A DNA stretch of 64,000 bases from Eubacterium uniforme (GTDB taxonomy: Bacteria > Bacillota > Clostridia > Lachnospirales > Lachnospiraceae): assembly GCF_900167115.1 (NCBI RefSeq), contig NZ_FUXZ01000008.1, forward strand, positions 107,072-171,071, in the 5' to 3' direction. The stretch's first letter is position 1, and every line of letters begins with the position of its first letter. The position numbers were made by a program, and so were the translations under genes. The notes beneath the pieces are model-generated. The model saw only the letters and a list, made by a program, of their open reading frames with translations, was not told the origin of the DNA and ran no database searches. Below, one piece after another: positions 49,105-57,714 of the stretch.

Positions 49105-49956
49105 CTAATCTTCTTGTATGCACTCCTTATACACTTCTTTTTTTGAAATTCCTCTATCCTTAGCCACCATTTTCATGGCTTCTTTCTTCTGAATACCTTG
49201 ATTTAAATAATAATCCATATGCTCAAGAATAGACATTTCTTCCCATTTCGAAATTTCTTCTTCCTTCTTTTCCTGATAAGACTTTCCTTCTATTACTAAA
49301 ACATATTCACCCTTAGGTGTTTTATCCTCTTCATCATAAAGTTTCAAAATGCCACTAAGTGTAGTTGGAATCATCTCTTCATGAGTTTTAGTTAGTTCTC
49401 TACAAATACTAACTTTTCTATCACCAAGTGTTTCAAGTAATAATGAAACCGTTTTTAATAATCTATGTGGAGCTTCATATATAATAATTGTTCTTGTTTC
49501 ATCTTTTAAATCTTCAAGAACTAAAGCTCTTTCTTTTTTATCACTTGGCAAAAATGCTTCAAAACAAAATCTTCTTGTTGGTTTTCCCGACATAATAAGT
49601 GCATTAATACAAGCTGCTGCACCAGGGCAAGGAACCACCTTTATTCCTGCTTCAATACACTGCTTTACCAATTCCTCACCCGGATCTGAAATACCTGGTG
49701 TTCCAGCATCCGTAACAACAGCAATGTTTTTCCCAGCTAATAATTCTCCCACAAGGTACTTCGCCTTATCTACTTTATTAAATTCGTGATAACTTGTCAT
49801 AGGTGTCTTAATATCAAAATGATTTAACAACTTTATACTATGTCTTGTATCCTCTGCCGCTATTAAATCAACCTCATTTAATATCCTAACAACTCTATAT
49901 GTTATATCTTCCAAATTACCAATAGGAGTTGCACACAAATACAAAATGCCGCTCAT
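49105..49956 (-). CDS. rsmI: 16S rRNA 2'-O-ribose C1402 methyltransferase
   Basis: The 283-residue protein begins MSGILYLCATPIGNLEDITYR and has the TP-methylase motifs LIAAEDTRHSIKLL, AVVTDAGTPGISDPGEELV and VPCPGAAACINALIMSG. It adds the 2'-O-methyl group at C1402 of 16S rRNA. In Bacillus the relative YabC stands in the same cluster as holB, ricT and yabB, as here. Confidence 0.96.
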   Translation of the reverse strand: MSGILYLCATPIGNLEDITYRVVRILNEVDLIAAEDTRHSIKLLNHFDIKTPMTSYHEFNKVDKAKYLVGELLAGKNIAVVTDAGTPGISDPGEELVKQCIEAGIKVVPCPGAAACINALIMSGKPTRRFCFEAFLPSDKKERALVLEDLKDETRTIIIYEAPHRLLKTVSLLLETLGDRKVSICRELTKTHEEMIPTTLSGILKLYDEEDKTPKGEYVLVIEGKSYQEKKEEEISKWEEMSILEHMDYYLNQGIQKKEAMKMVAKDRGISKKEVYKECIQED

Positions 49957-49971
49957 ACATATCCTCCAAAT

Positions 49972-50260
49972 TTATTTAATGATTACCTTTATTTTTTTAC
50001 TATTTATTCCGTTATGTGCTTTTGCCCAAATATAGCATTTTCCCTTTTTTAAGGCTTTCATTTTTCCCTTTTTATTATTTATCTTTAACACTCTTTTATT
50101 CGAACAATACCATCTTATTTTTTTACTTAGTATCACTTTACTACTATATATGACTTTTGCACCTTTACTCTTTAGTTTAAACTTTTTTGCATTATCTTTT
50201 TTTAATACTATTTTTTTATAATTATCTAATGTGACTGCTATGGCGTTAGATTTCACATTT
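49972..50260 (-). pseudogene. C-terminal Big_2 part of a frameshifted secreted protein
   Basis: This open part encodes NVKSNAIAVTLDNYKKIVLKKDN... and ends in a Lys-rich Big_2-like domain (IRWYCSNKRVLKINNKKGKM, KKGKCYIWAKAHNGINSKKIKVII). It closely parallels the C-terminal domain of the 2214-residue protein. It lies in the next frame after the gene at 50246-51247 and joins it in frame if one A is removed from an A6 run at 50258-50263. On its own it has no signal peptide or good start, so it is a detached 3' end. Confidence 0.7.
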
Positions 50261-51247
50261 TTTGTCTGGAACTGCCCACACTTCATAACTAACATTACAT
50301 ACTTTTTTCCCTTTACCATTCTTCTTTTTCTTTGCAACTACTTTATATCTATATATTTCATTATTAACTATAGATTCTGAAAAACAATTATTATCATTAC
50401 CATTTAAAGTAACAACTTTCTTATATTTATTTTTTTCATTATCATATTTATACACTATATAACTATTTGCTTTTTTTACCTTCATCCATGTAAGCAACAT
50501 TTCTTTATCATTATTAATTGGTCTTACATATAAACCTTCTAATTTCTTTGAAGATTTATTATTTAATTTGATTGCGTTTTCTACATATGGTGTTCCATTT
50601 TTAATATACAAAGAATTATCTCCATCTAAAAAATAGTAATCCTTATTTTCCATATATATTTCCTTTTCCATATCACAAATAGAAACATCTGTTTTCCCAC
50701 AAATTCCACTCGTTAAAAGGCTATCATCCTTATCTTCCAAGACAGTTTTTTCAGATAAAAATCCATCTAACGTATACCATATATCATTTGCATTCATGCA
50801 TATCTCACATGAAAATTTCTGAGAAATTCCACTTATTTCAACCCTTTTCTTTATCATATCTATTACCACACTGGCTTCATCATTTAATGTTACTAAAACA
50901 CTTCGATCCGAATTTGCATAACAAATTGCTACGTAACTATATCCCTTTGTAGCTTTCTTAATATAATATATGTCACTTTTTCTCACAGTTAAAACTACAT
51001 CTGCTGGCATTGTAGCTGTATATTCCTGTATTAATATATTCATCGTCCCTGATAATTCACGCTTATCACCAATTATCAAAGTTTCTCCCTCTTTATTTGT
51101 AATCTCTATAGGGCAATCCATCGATAATTGGATCTCAGCTTTTTCAATTATATCAGCTTTTACATATACTGTATTTGCAAATATAAATGCTGTTACACAA
51201 ATAATTGCTCTTATTATATAATTAACCACTTTTCCAATACTGTACAT
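50246..51247 (-). CDS. Secreted protein with Fn3-like domain, truncated by a frameshift
   Basis: The 333-residue product has a signal peptide (about 1-32, YIIRAIICVTAFIFANTVYVKA), a beta-rich middle with four Cys (CEICMN, CGKTDVSIC), and an Fn3-like domain (about 235-325: LEGLYVRPINNDKEMLLTWMKVKKANSYIVYKYD). It then stops at KKCEI. The lost continuation is the Big_2 part at 49972-50260, giving an original protein of about 425 residues. It lies between the TrmN6-like gene and rsmI, an odd place for a surface protein inside a housekeeping cluster. Confidence 0.7.
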   Translation of the reverse strand: MYSIGKVVNYIIRAIICVTAFIFANTVYVKADIIEKAEIQLSMDCPIEITNKEGETLIIGDKRELSGTMNILIQEYTATMPADVVLTVRKSDIYYIKKATKGYSYVAICYANSDRSVLVTLNDEASVVIDMIKKRVEISGISQKFSCEICMNANDIWYTLDGFLSEKTVLEDKDDSLLTSGICGKTDVSICDMEKEIYMENKDYYFLDGDNSLYIKNGTPYVENAIKLNNKSSKKLEGLYVRPINNDKEMLLTWMKVKKANSYIVYKYDNEKNKYKKVVTLNGNDNNCFSESIVNNEIYRYKVVAKKKKNGKGKKVCNVSYEVWAVPDKKCEI

Positions 51248-51280
51248 ATATTTATGCTCCTTAATTATTTATTACTCCTA

Positions 51281-52054
51281 TTATTTTTCCTTACCATATA
51301 TTTCATATATCTCGTCCGTATATGAACCATCTTTATTATAAACAATTAAAGGTTCTTCAACCTTAAGAAATGGTTTACCTCCACGTATCCCCTCTATTAG
51401 AACCATATTAGCTTCTTTATCAACATACGGATAAACAAATCTAATTCTTTTTGGTTCAATTCTATATTGCTTCATAAGCATTATAATATCTAATAATCTA
51501 TGCGGTCTATGAACCATATAAAATCTTCCACTTGGAACTAAGAGTGCTGCACTTTCTCTAATTAAATCCTCAAGAGTTAAAAGTAATTCATGTCTTGCAA
51601 TCGCCTTAGGTTCATCTGGATTTTTTATACCATGGTTTTCATTCATATATGGTGGATTAGATGTAACTACGTCAAACTTTGCCTTCCCATATATCTTAGA
51701 GGCTTCCTTAATGTCACCCTTATCAATTTGTATTTTATCTTCTAATCCATTAAGCATAACCGATCTTTTAGCTCTATCAAAACTGGCTTCCTGTATTTCT
51801 AATCCAAAATACTTTTCACCTTCATTTTTCGCTTCTAAAAGAATTGGAATAATACCATTCCCACATCCTAAATCAATTGATTTTTCGCCTTCATTCACAC
51901 TAGCATATCCACTAAGCAAAACAGCATCCATTCCAAAACAAAATTCTTTTGGATTCTGTATTATTTTATATCCATTTCTTTCAAGATCATCAATTCGTTC
52001 ATTTTCTAAAATTTTAACATTCAATTTTAATATATCTATTCTTTTATCATCCAT
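51281..52054 (-). CDS. TrmN6-like tRNA adenine methyltransferase (YabB family)
   Basis: The 257-residue SAM enzyme has the motifs SIDLGCGNGIIPILL and FDVVTSNPPYMN (NPPY for N6-adenine methylation), then a C-terminal domain. The family modifies A37 of tRNA-Val. The ATG at 52054 with GGGAAA upstream is preferred over 52081. Its place after ricT matches Bacillus yabB. Confidence 0.88.
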   Translation of the reverse strand: MDDKRIDILKLNVKILENERIDDLERNGYKIIQNPKEFCFGMDAVLLSGYASVNEGEKSIDLGCGNGIIPILLEAKNEGEKYFGLEIQEASFDRAKRSVMLNGLEDKIQIDKGDIKEASKIYGKAKFDVVTSNPPYMNENHGIKNPDEPKAIARHELLLTLEDLIRESAALLVPSGRFYMVHRPHRLLDIIMLMKQYRIEPKRIRFVYPYVDKEANMVLIEGIRGGKPFLKVEEPLIVYNKDGSYTDEIYEIYGKEK

Positions 52055-52212
52055 ATTTTCCCTATATAGTTTAAAATACATATAATTAACTTAATAATTA
52101 TATGTATTTTAAATCATCACTTATTTTATTCTACTGTATCAAATAATATACAAACACCTATAAGTCACAAATCCATCATTCAATACAGCTTAGTATCAAA
52201 TCACTACTAACA

Positions 52213-53121
52213 TTAATCTTCAAGTTTCTGCTTTGTTTTATCCTTACGTTCTAATTCTTCAAGAGCCTTAAGTTCAACATCACTAAGATCAACTTTTTCT
52301 TTTCTCTGTTTATGCTTAAACTTAAGTTCATCAACCTTATACTCTCTGATTTCTCTTTCATCATTTATCTCAACGATAATCTTTACACTCTGACGAAGAA
52401 CATTTACACTCTGAACCTGTCCTCTTAATCCATCAGAGGTATTAACGTAATCACCAACATCTGGAAGTTTTGAATTTAAGTATTCATATGTTTCCTGTTC
52501 ATTCTTAAGACAACACATAAGTCTTCCACATATACCAGAAATTTTAGTTGGATTAAGCGATAAGTTTTGATCTTTTGCCATCTTAATAGAAACTGGGGCG
52601 AAATCAGAAAGGAATGTCTTACAGCATAATGGTCTTCCACATATACCAATACCACCAAGTGTCTTTGTTTCATCTCTAACGCCAATCTGTCTAAGTTCAA
52701 TTCTTGTTCTAAATACTGAAGCAAGATCCTTAACTAACTCTCTAAAGTCAATTCTTCCATCAGCTGTAAAGTAGAATAATACTTTGTTATTATCAAATGT
52801 ATACTCAACTCCAATAAGTTTCATCTCAAGTCCATGTTTAGCAATCTTCTCAAGACAAATACCCTTTGCCTTCTTTTCTTTTTCTTTATTTTCAAGCACT
52901 TTCTCATCATCTTCAGGTGTTGCCACTCTGATGATATCTTTAACTGCTGCAACAAGTTCTTCTTCATTAACTTCACGTTTTCCTAGAACAACAGAACCAT
53001 ATTCAACGCCCCTTGCTGTTTCAACAATAACATGATCTCCAACCTTTACGTCTATATCCTTTGGTCCAAAATAATATATTTTACCTGCCTGTCTAAATCT
53101 TACTCCAATTACTTCTTTCAT
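52213..53121 (-). CDS. ricT: RicT (PSP1 domain) regulator of RNA processing
   Basis: The 302-residue protein has the PSP1 domain (about 60-145) and the cysteine motifs CGRPLCC and CGRLMCC with GIGICG and SGICG, which hold iron-sulfur clusters in the RicAFT (Y) complex. That complex steers RNase Y cleavage and, in Bacillus, competence and sporulation. No ricA or ricF is in the window. The C-terminus is charged. It lies between holB and the TrmN6-like gene. Confidence 0.92.
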   Translation of the reverse strand: MKEVIGVRFRQAGKIYYFGPKDIDVKVGDHVIVETARGVEYGSVVLGKREVNEEELVAAVKDIIRVATPEDDEKVLENKEKEKKAKGICLEKIAKHGLEMKLIGVEYTFDNNKVLFYFTADGRIDFRELVKDLASVFRTRIELRQIGVRDETKTLGGIGICGRPLCCKTFLSDFAPVSIKMAKDQNLSLNPTKISGICGRLMCCLKNEQETYEYLNSKLPDVGDYVNTSDGLRGQVQSVNVLRQSVKIIVEINDEREIREYKVDELKFKHKQRKEKVDLSDVELKALEELERKDKTKQKLED

Positions 53122-53212
53122 CTATATACCTCAATTCTTTATTATTTATAAATATTTTAATATTTATAATTTATATTAAATATTATATATTCCCATGTGA
53201 TTTTGAATGTTT

Positions 53213-54244
53213 TTATCTTATATATCCATCCCTAATTGTCATATATAATATTTTAAATGCTGTGTCAAAACTAACATTAAGTGCTATTTGTGTTTTAGTA
53301 TCTTCAATAGTTTTTAATATCATTTCAATGCTTCTATAAGAGTATCCTCTAGAAAGTTCTCTTATATTTTCAACTTCATCCCTAAATATAATCTTACTTT
53401 CATCACCACCACTTTTGGCTACCAAAATATCTCTAAACCACATGGTTAGTAATTCAAAATAATAATTTATATCATCCTTAAATTCCGAAGTCTGCTTAGT
53501 TATATTTCCAATCTCAGCCATATCTTTTTCATGAAGAAAACTCATAGTCTTAACAAGATGATCCTTCATTTCATTAAATGTAGGCGACTGGGAAAGTTCA
53601 ATTGCCCTACCTAAATTTCCCCTAGCAAATGAAACCAATACATCCGCTGCATAATCAGGAATCATATTATTCTTCATAAGATAATTCTTAATAGTTTCAT
53701 CATCTATTGATGCAACCTCAAGTCTTATACTTCTTGATAATATGGTTTGTAAGAGAGCATTTTCATTACTAGTGAGAAGAATAACAACACCATATTCAGG
53801 TGGTTCTTCCATTGTTTTTAAAAGCGCATTCTGTGCAGCAACATTAAGAGTTTCAGCTTCATCAATAATGTAAACTTTCTTTTTACAATGATATGGTTTT
53901 ACTACTATATCATTATTAATCTGATCTCTTATTGCATCAACTGGAATCTCTTTAGCTTTCTTCTTTGTACCATCCTTATTATCCTTACTTTCCCTAACAA
54001 TCCATCTAATATCAGGATTGTTTCCACTTAAAGACATCTTACATGAATGGCACTCCATGCACGCTTCACCATTAATTGGGTTTTCACATTCTATTGATGC
54101 AGCATACGCATTTGCTAACATCTTTTTACCTGAATACTTTTCTCCGCTAATGATATATGCATTAGAAATCTTTCCTAAACTAACAGACTTCCTAAAATGC
54201 TCTATTAATTTGTCCTGTCCTAGAATCTTCTCATAAACCGACAT
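53213..54244 (-). CDS. holB: DNA polymerase III delta prime subunit
   Basis: The 343-residue AAA+ clamp-loader subunit begins MSVYEKILGQDKLIEHFRKSV. It carries a zinc module (CENPINGEACMECHSCKM), KVYIIDEAETLNVAAQNALLKTMEEPPEYGVVILLTSN and the sensor region TILSRSIRLE. The P-loop is SGEKYSGKKML, with Lys for Thr, so it is probably a non-ATPase subunit as in other delta prime proteins. GAGG precedes ATG. It lies between the kinase gene and ricT. Confidence 0.93.
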   Translation of the reverse strand: MSVYEKILGQDKLIEHFRKSVSLGKISNAYIISGEKYSGKKMLANAYAASIECENPINGEACMECHSCKMSLSGNNPDIRWIVRESKDNKDGTKKKAKEIPVDAIRDQINNDIVVKPYHCKKKVYIIDEAETLNVAAQNALLKTMEEPPEYGVVILLTSNENALLQTILSRSIRLEVASIDDETIKNYLMKNNMIPDYAADVLVSFARGNLGRAIELSQSPTFNEMKDHLVKTMSFLHEKDMAEIGNITKQTSEFKDDINYYFELLTMWFRDILVAKSGGDESKIIFRDEVENIRELSRGYSYRSIEMILKTIEDTKTQIALNVSFDTAFKILYMTIRDGYIR

Positions 54245-54290
54245 TTATATCCTCATATACTTAGTATCTTTATGATACTATCTAAATCTA

Positions 54291-54890
54291 TCAACCAATA
54301 TTTTTCATTATATCTTCTTTGATTTCAGCAAGACACTTATCGAAATCCATATTTTCATATTTTTTTGAAATGCCTGCCTTCTCTAAATTTTCCTCAGAGA
54401 AATCTTCGCAGTCAGCTAAAAATCTTCTACACATTTCTGCGTACTTAGGTGCATCCTGCTTTCTTTCTCTTTTTAAGGCTCTTGCTAATCTTTCACCATC
54501 TTCAACCTCTATGTAAAGTGGGATTACTATATCACTACCATAGTATTCCTTCATCTTTACAAATGATTCAACAGTTCCAATATATATGTAATTAATGTTT
54601 TGTTCTATGTTTTCCAAAATCTTTTCATCTTTAGCAGTAAAGTAATACCAATCACCATGAACAGTGTGATAACAACGTTCCTCAATAATCATGTCTTCAT
54701 TTCTAAGTTTATTAAGTCCTGCTTCATCCGTAAAATGATATTCCACACCTTCACTTTCATGAACTCTTTTTGGTCTAGTAGTATATCCTACAATTGATTT
54801 TAAATTCAAATCTTTATCAGCTATTAACTCTTCAAAAAATGAATCCTTACCGCTTCCACTTTTTCCAATCAAAACATAAATCTTAGTCAT
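54291..54890 (-). CDS. Guanylate-kinase-like P-loop nucleotide kinase
   Basis: The 199-residue protein has the P-loop GKSGSGKDSF (Asp for the usual Ser/Thr after GK) and the GMP-binding motif GYTTRPKRVHESEGVEYHF, followed by a lid region (ARALKRERKQD) and an extended C-terminus. It resembles guanylate kinase but is divergent. It fills the slot where Bacillus has tmk (between the Orn/Lys/Arg decarboxylase and holB). GGGAG six bases before ATG sets the start. A GMP kinase role is likely but unproven. Confidence 0.75.
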   Translation of the reverse strand: MTKIYVLIGKSGSGKDSFFEELIADKDLNLKSIVGYTTRPKRVHESEGVEYHFTDEAGLNKLRNEDMIIEERCYHTVHGDWYYFTAKDEKILENIEQNINYIYIGTVESFVKMKEYYGSDIVIPLYIEVEDGERLARALKRERKQDAPKYAEMCRRFLADCEDFSEENLEKAGISKKYENMDFDKCLAEIKEDIMKNIG

Positions 54891-54979
54891 ATGCTTCTCC
54901 CAACTAAAACTAATATAGATAGTATCAATTAACTACTATGTCAATAATCATTATATATTTATCTCATAACAATCAATAA

Positions 54980-56392
54980 CTATACTTGATAAAATCTAAG
55001 TCCTTCGGCCATATCTTCTTCTATATCAAAGATTAAATCTTTGGTTATTAAATCACCAACTGCCACTTTAGGCGATCCTGGTGGATATGCATAAATAAAG
55101 ACTTCAGATCTTTTACCAATATTTTCTCGTAAATACTCTAAGTCTATAGTACTTGCCTTTTTGTTTATCTCATCAAATTTCTTTAACTTCTTAATATCTT
55201 TTTGAATACATCTATCTATATCATCAAGTGCATAAAATAATCTTTCAAAAGCCTTTGTCTTATCTGCGATTGAAGTCATCAAAACCACATAATCCGTTGT
55301 GGCCATTTCTACTTCTATTTTATGATTATATCTTAATACATTACTAAGAAGTATTCCAAATCCATCATTAAAAGTTTCTTTAAATTTTTCCTTATATTTA
55401 TCATTTAAGCAAACTATTATTTTTGATTTATCATGAGCAAATGCATCCTTATATCGATTAAACTTAATAGCCTTATAATACTTAGTAGCATTTTGATAAA
55501 AAGTATCTATTCTATCAGAAAAATCTTTTAATTCTTCCCTGCCATGTTTTTCCATATATGATATGCAATTTTCTATACTTGCCATAAGAATATATGATGG
55601 ACTACTACTTTGGAATATTCCTAAATATTCTTTTATTTTCTCAATATCAACTCTATCTGAATTAACATGAAGTAACGCAGTCTGAGTAAGTGAAGGCAAT
55701 GTTTTATGAACACTTTGAATCACTACATCTGCACCACATTTTAATGCTGATTTTGGAAATCCATCCGCTAAAAAGTGTGCTCCATGAGCTTCATCCACAA
55801 CTAATAACACTCCATTTTTATGGCATATTTCCGCAATTTTTTTAACATCTGAAACAACACCTTCATATGTTGGCGATGTGATTACACATACTTTATAATT
55901 TTTATCTATTGAATTATTATATTCAATTTCTTTTAAATTATTATCTGTTTCATCACTCTTTTTTAAATCAAATATGTTCCAAACTTCTTCAGCCTTTATC
56001 TCACCATTTTCATCAGGTGTTAAATAACTGGCTTCTATTTTTCTTAACTTTATCGCATTATAAACTGACTTATGACAATTTCTAGCCACTAAAATCTTAT
56101 CGCCAATGTCAGTTAATCCGCATATAGCTGCAAGATTTCCACAACTACTTCCATTTACAAGGTAAAAGGTTTGCTTAGTTCCATAATATCTGGTAGCTTC
56201 ATCCATATATTCTTTTAATATTCCTTCTGGATGATGCAAGTCGTCAAAGCCTTCTATTTCTGTAATATCAATACCGTACAAATTCTCGTAAGTATTTGCT
56301 GCGAGTCTTCTTTTATGTCCAGGCATATGAAATGGGTAAATTTCTGATTTGAAATTTTCTTCTAATTTATCAAATAAATCTCCCATCCTCAT
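54980..56392 (-). CDS. Orn/Lys/Arg decarboxylase family PLP enzyme
   Basis: The protein of about 470 residues is a fold-type I PLP enzyme: IYPFHMPGHKR, NGSSCGNLAAICGL, VARNCHKSVYNAI, VVDEAHGAHF and the PLP-Lys motif QSVHKTLPSLTQTA. A C-terminal domain ends YAYPPGSPKVAVGDL. Relatives decarboxylate Arg, Lys or Orn to polyamine precursors; the Bacillus relative YaaO stands in the same cluster. The ATG at 56392 or 56386 is the likely start (AAAGGTGAT upstream); a GTG at 56413 overlaps the previous gene. Confidence 0.88.
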   Translation of the reverse strand: MRMGDLFDKLEENFKSEIYPFHMPGHKRRLAANTYENLYGIDITEIEGFDDLHHPEGILKEYMDEATRYYGTKQTFYLVNGSSCGNLAAICGLTDIGDKILVARNCHKSVYNAIKLRKIEASYLTPDENGEIKAEEVWNIFDLKKSDETDNNLKEIEYNNSIDKNYKVCVITSPTYEGVVSDVKKIAEICHKNGVLLVVDEAHGAHFLADGFPKSALKCGADVVIQSVHKTLPSLTQTALLHVNSDRVDIEKIKEYLGIFQSSSPSYILMASIENCISYMEKHGREELKDFSDRIDTFYQNATKYYKAIKFNRYKDAFAHDKSKIIVCLNDKYKEKFKETFNDGFGILLSNVLRYNHKIEVEMATTDYVVLMTSIADKTKAFERLFYALDDIDRCIQKDIKKLKKFDEINKKASTIDLEYLRENIGKRSEVFIYAYPPGSPKVAVGDLITKDLIFDIEEDMAEGLRFYQV

Positions 56393-56405
56393 ATCACCTT
56401 TCTTT

Positions 56406-57542
56406 TTATTCACTTAATAATTTAAACTTCATTTTAACTGGATTATGATCAGAATATTTAAAGTCTGCATCAATGTTTTCATAATTTATAATTTCAACAT
56501 TATCTGAAACAATAAATGTATCCACTATCCAAACTTCATTCTCACCACGTTTATATGTCTTATCCGTATTTCTACATGTAGCAACGATTTCTTTCATCTG
56601 CTCATCATTTAAAGTCTTAAGTCCAATTGTAAATCCTTCCGGAATCAAATCTTCAGGAAATGGTGTTGTCCAACTATAATCACCTGGCTTATTACCAAAT
56701 ACTTCATCTGAATTACCAATCATGTCATGATTAAAATCACCACCACATACAACGTAATTTCCAGCTTCATATTCTTTCTTCATATCATCTACAAGCATCT
56801 TAACCTGATTAGTCCTAATGCTGTCATCATCAGTATAAGCTGACATATGAACATTAAATAAAACCAATTCCTTACCATCTACATTAGTTGGAATTCTTGA
56901 TATACTATAACATCTATCAAGATCAAAATACTTATCAGGAAATCCTGTAGGAACAGGAAAACTTCTTCTTAATGAACTATCAATTCTATATTTAGAAAAA
57001 GTTGAAATACCTGCATTTGACTTTCCATGAGGTTCAGTTATTGGATAAAACAAATACGCTGAATGATAGTTTATAGCGTGTACACTTTCAAAATTAGCAA
57101 ATGCGTCCTGTATCATCTCTAACTGATTTACATGATAACTTCTCGTTGAATCAGTATCAACTTCCTGGAAAAATGCAAAGTCTGCATTTTGATAAAGTAT
57201 AGTGTTAATTGCACCTTCAGTATTATCTAAAACATGCTGTTTATCAATGGCTCTTGAATACTTACCGCCATCCATAAAGAAACTAAAATCATGTGAATAT
57301 GCACCAAACCCAATATTATATGAAGTTATTCCAAGTTCCTGACCTACTGGAACTTTTCCTTCATCAGTTTGGATTTTCTTCTCAGCTTCTTCTGATGATG
57401 CTTTATTTACACTTAACTTAACATTATCCTCTATACGATTATAATCAACACATACATATAATACATAGCCAATTACTACTAGTATTACTAGAACAACAAG
57501 TAACAATGTGCATTTTAAAACACATTTCAAACATACTTTCAT
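56406..57542 (-). CDS. Membrane-anchored endonuclease/exonuclease/phosphatase family protein
   Basis: The 378-residue protein has an N-terminal membrane anchor (about 8-30, CTLLLVVLVILVVIGYVLYVCVDY) and an outside EEP domain: SYNIGFGAY, DFAFFQEVDTDSTRS, NVHMSAYTDD, VVCGGDFNHDM and KYSDHNPVKMKF. Those are the metal and catalytic residues (Glu, Asp, Asn, His). It could be a phosphodiesterase or nuclease; the substrate is unknown. AGGAG before ATG 57542 sets the start. It overlaps the decarboxylase's GTG option by a few bases. Confidence 0.85.
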   Translation of the reverse strand: MKVCLKCVLKCTLLLVVLVILVVIGYVLYVCVDYNRIEDNVKLSVNKASSEEAEKKIQTDEGKVPVGQELGITSYNIGFGAYSHDFSFFMDGGKYSRAIDKQHVLDNTEGAINTILYQNADFAFFQEVDTDSTRSYHVNQLEMIQDAFANFESVHAINYHSAYLFYPITEPHGKSNAGISTFSKYRIDSSLRRSFPVPTGFPDKYFDLDRCYSISRIPTNVDGKELVLFNVHMSAYTDDDSIRTNQVKMLVDDMKKEYEAGNYVVCGGDFNHDMIGNSDEVFGNKPGDYSWTTPFPEDLIPEGFTIGLKTLNDEQMKEIVATCRNTDKTYKRGENEVWIVDTFIVSDNVEIINYENIDADFKYSDHNPVKMKFKLLSE

Positions 57543-57678
57543 CTTTTCTCTCCTAAATCTTTTCTGCTTTATTTCAAGTATCTTATTGTCCTTTTTTATA
57601 AATAAACCCACGCCCCTATATTGTACCAATTATCAAGCTATATTGCAACTTTTGGCCATTTTCTAACCTTTAAATGAC

Positions 57679-57711
57679 AAAAGGATCTCAACAAATGTTG
57701 AAATCCTTTTT
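57679..57711 (-). terminator. Terminator after the leucine-rich-repeat protein gene
   Basis: Imperfect arms AAAAGGATcTCAACA and TGTTGAaATCCTTTT are followed on the minus strand by TTTTGTCATTT. The stem begins right at the stop codon. Confidence 0.65.
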
Positions 57712-57714
57712 GCT

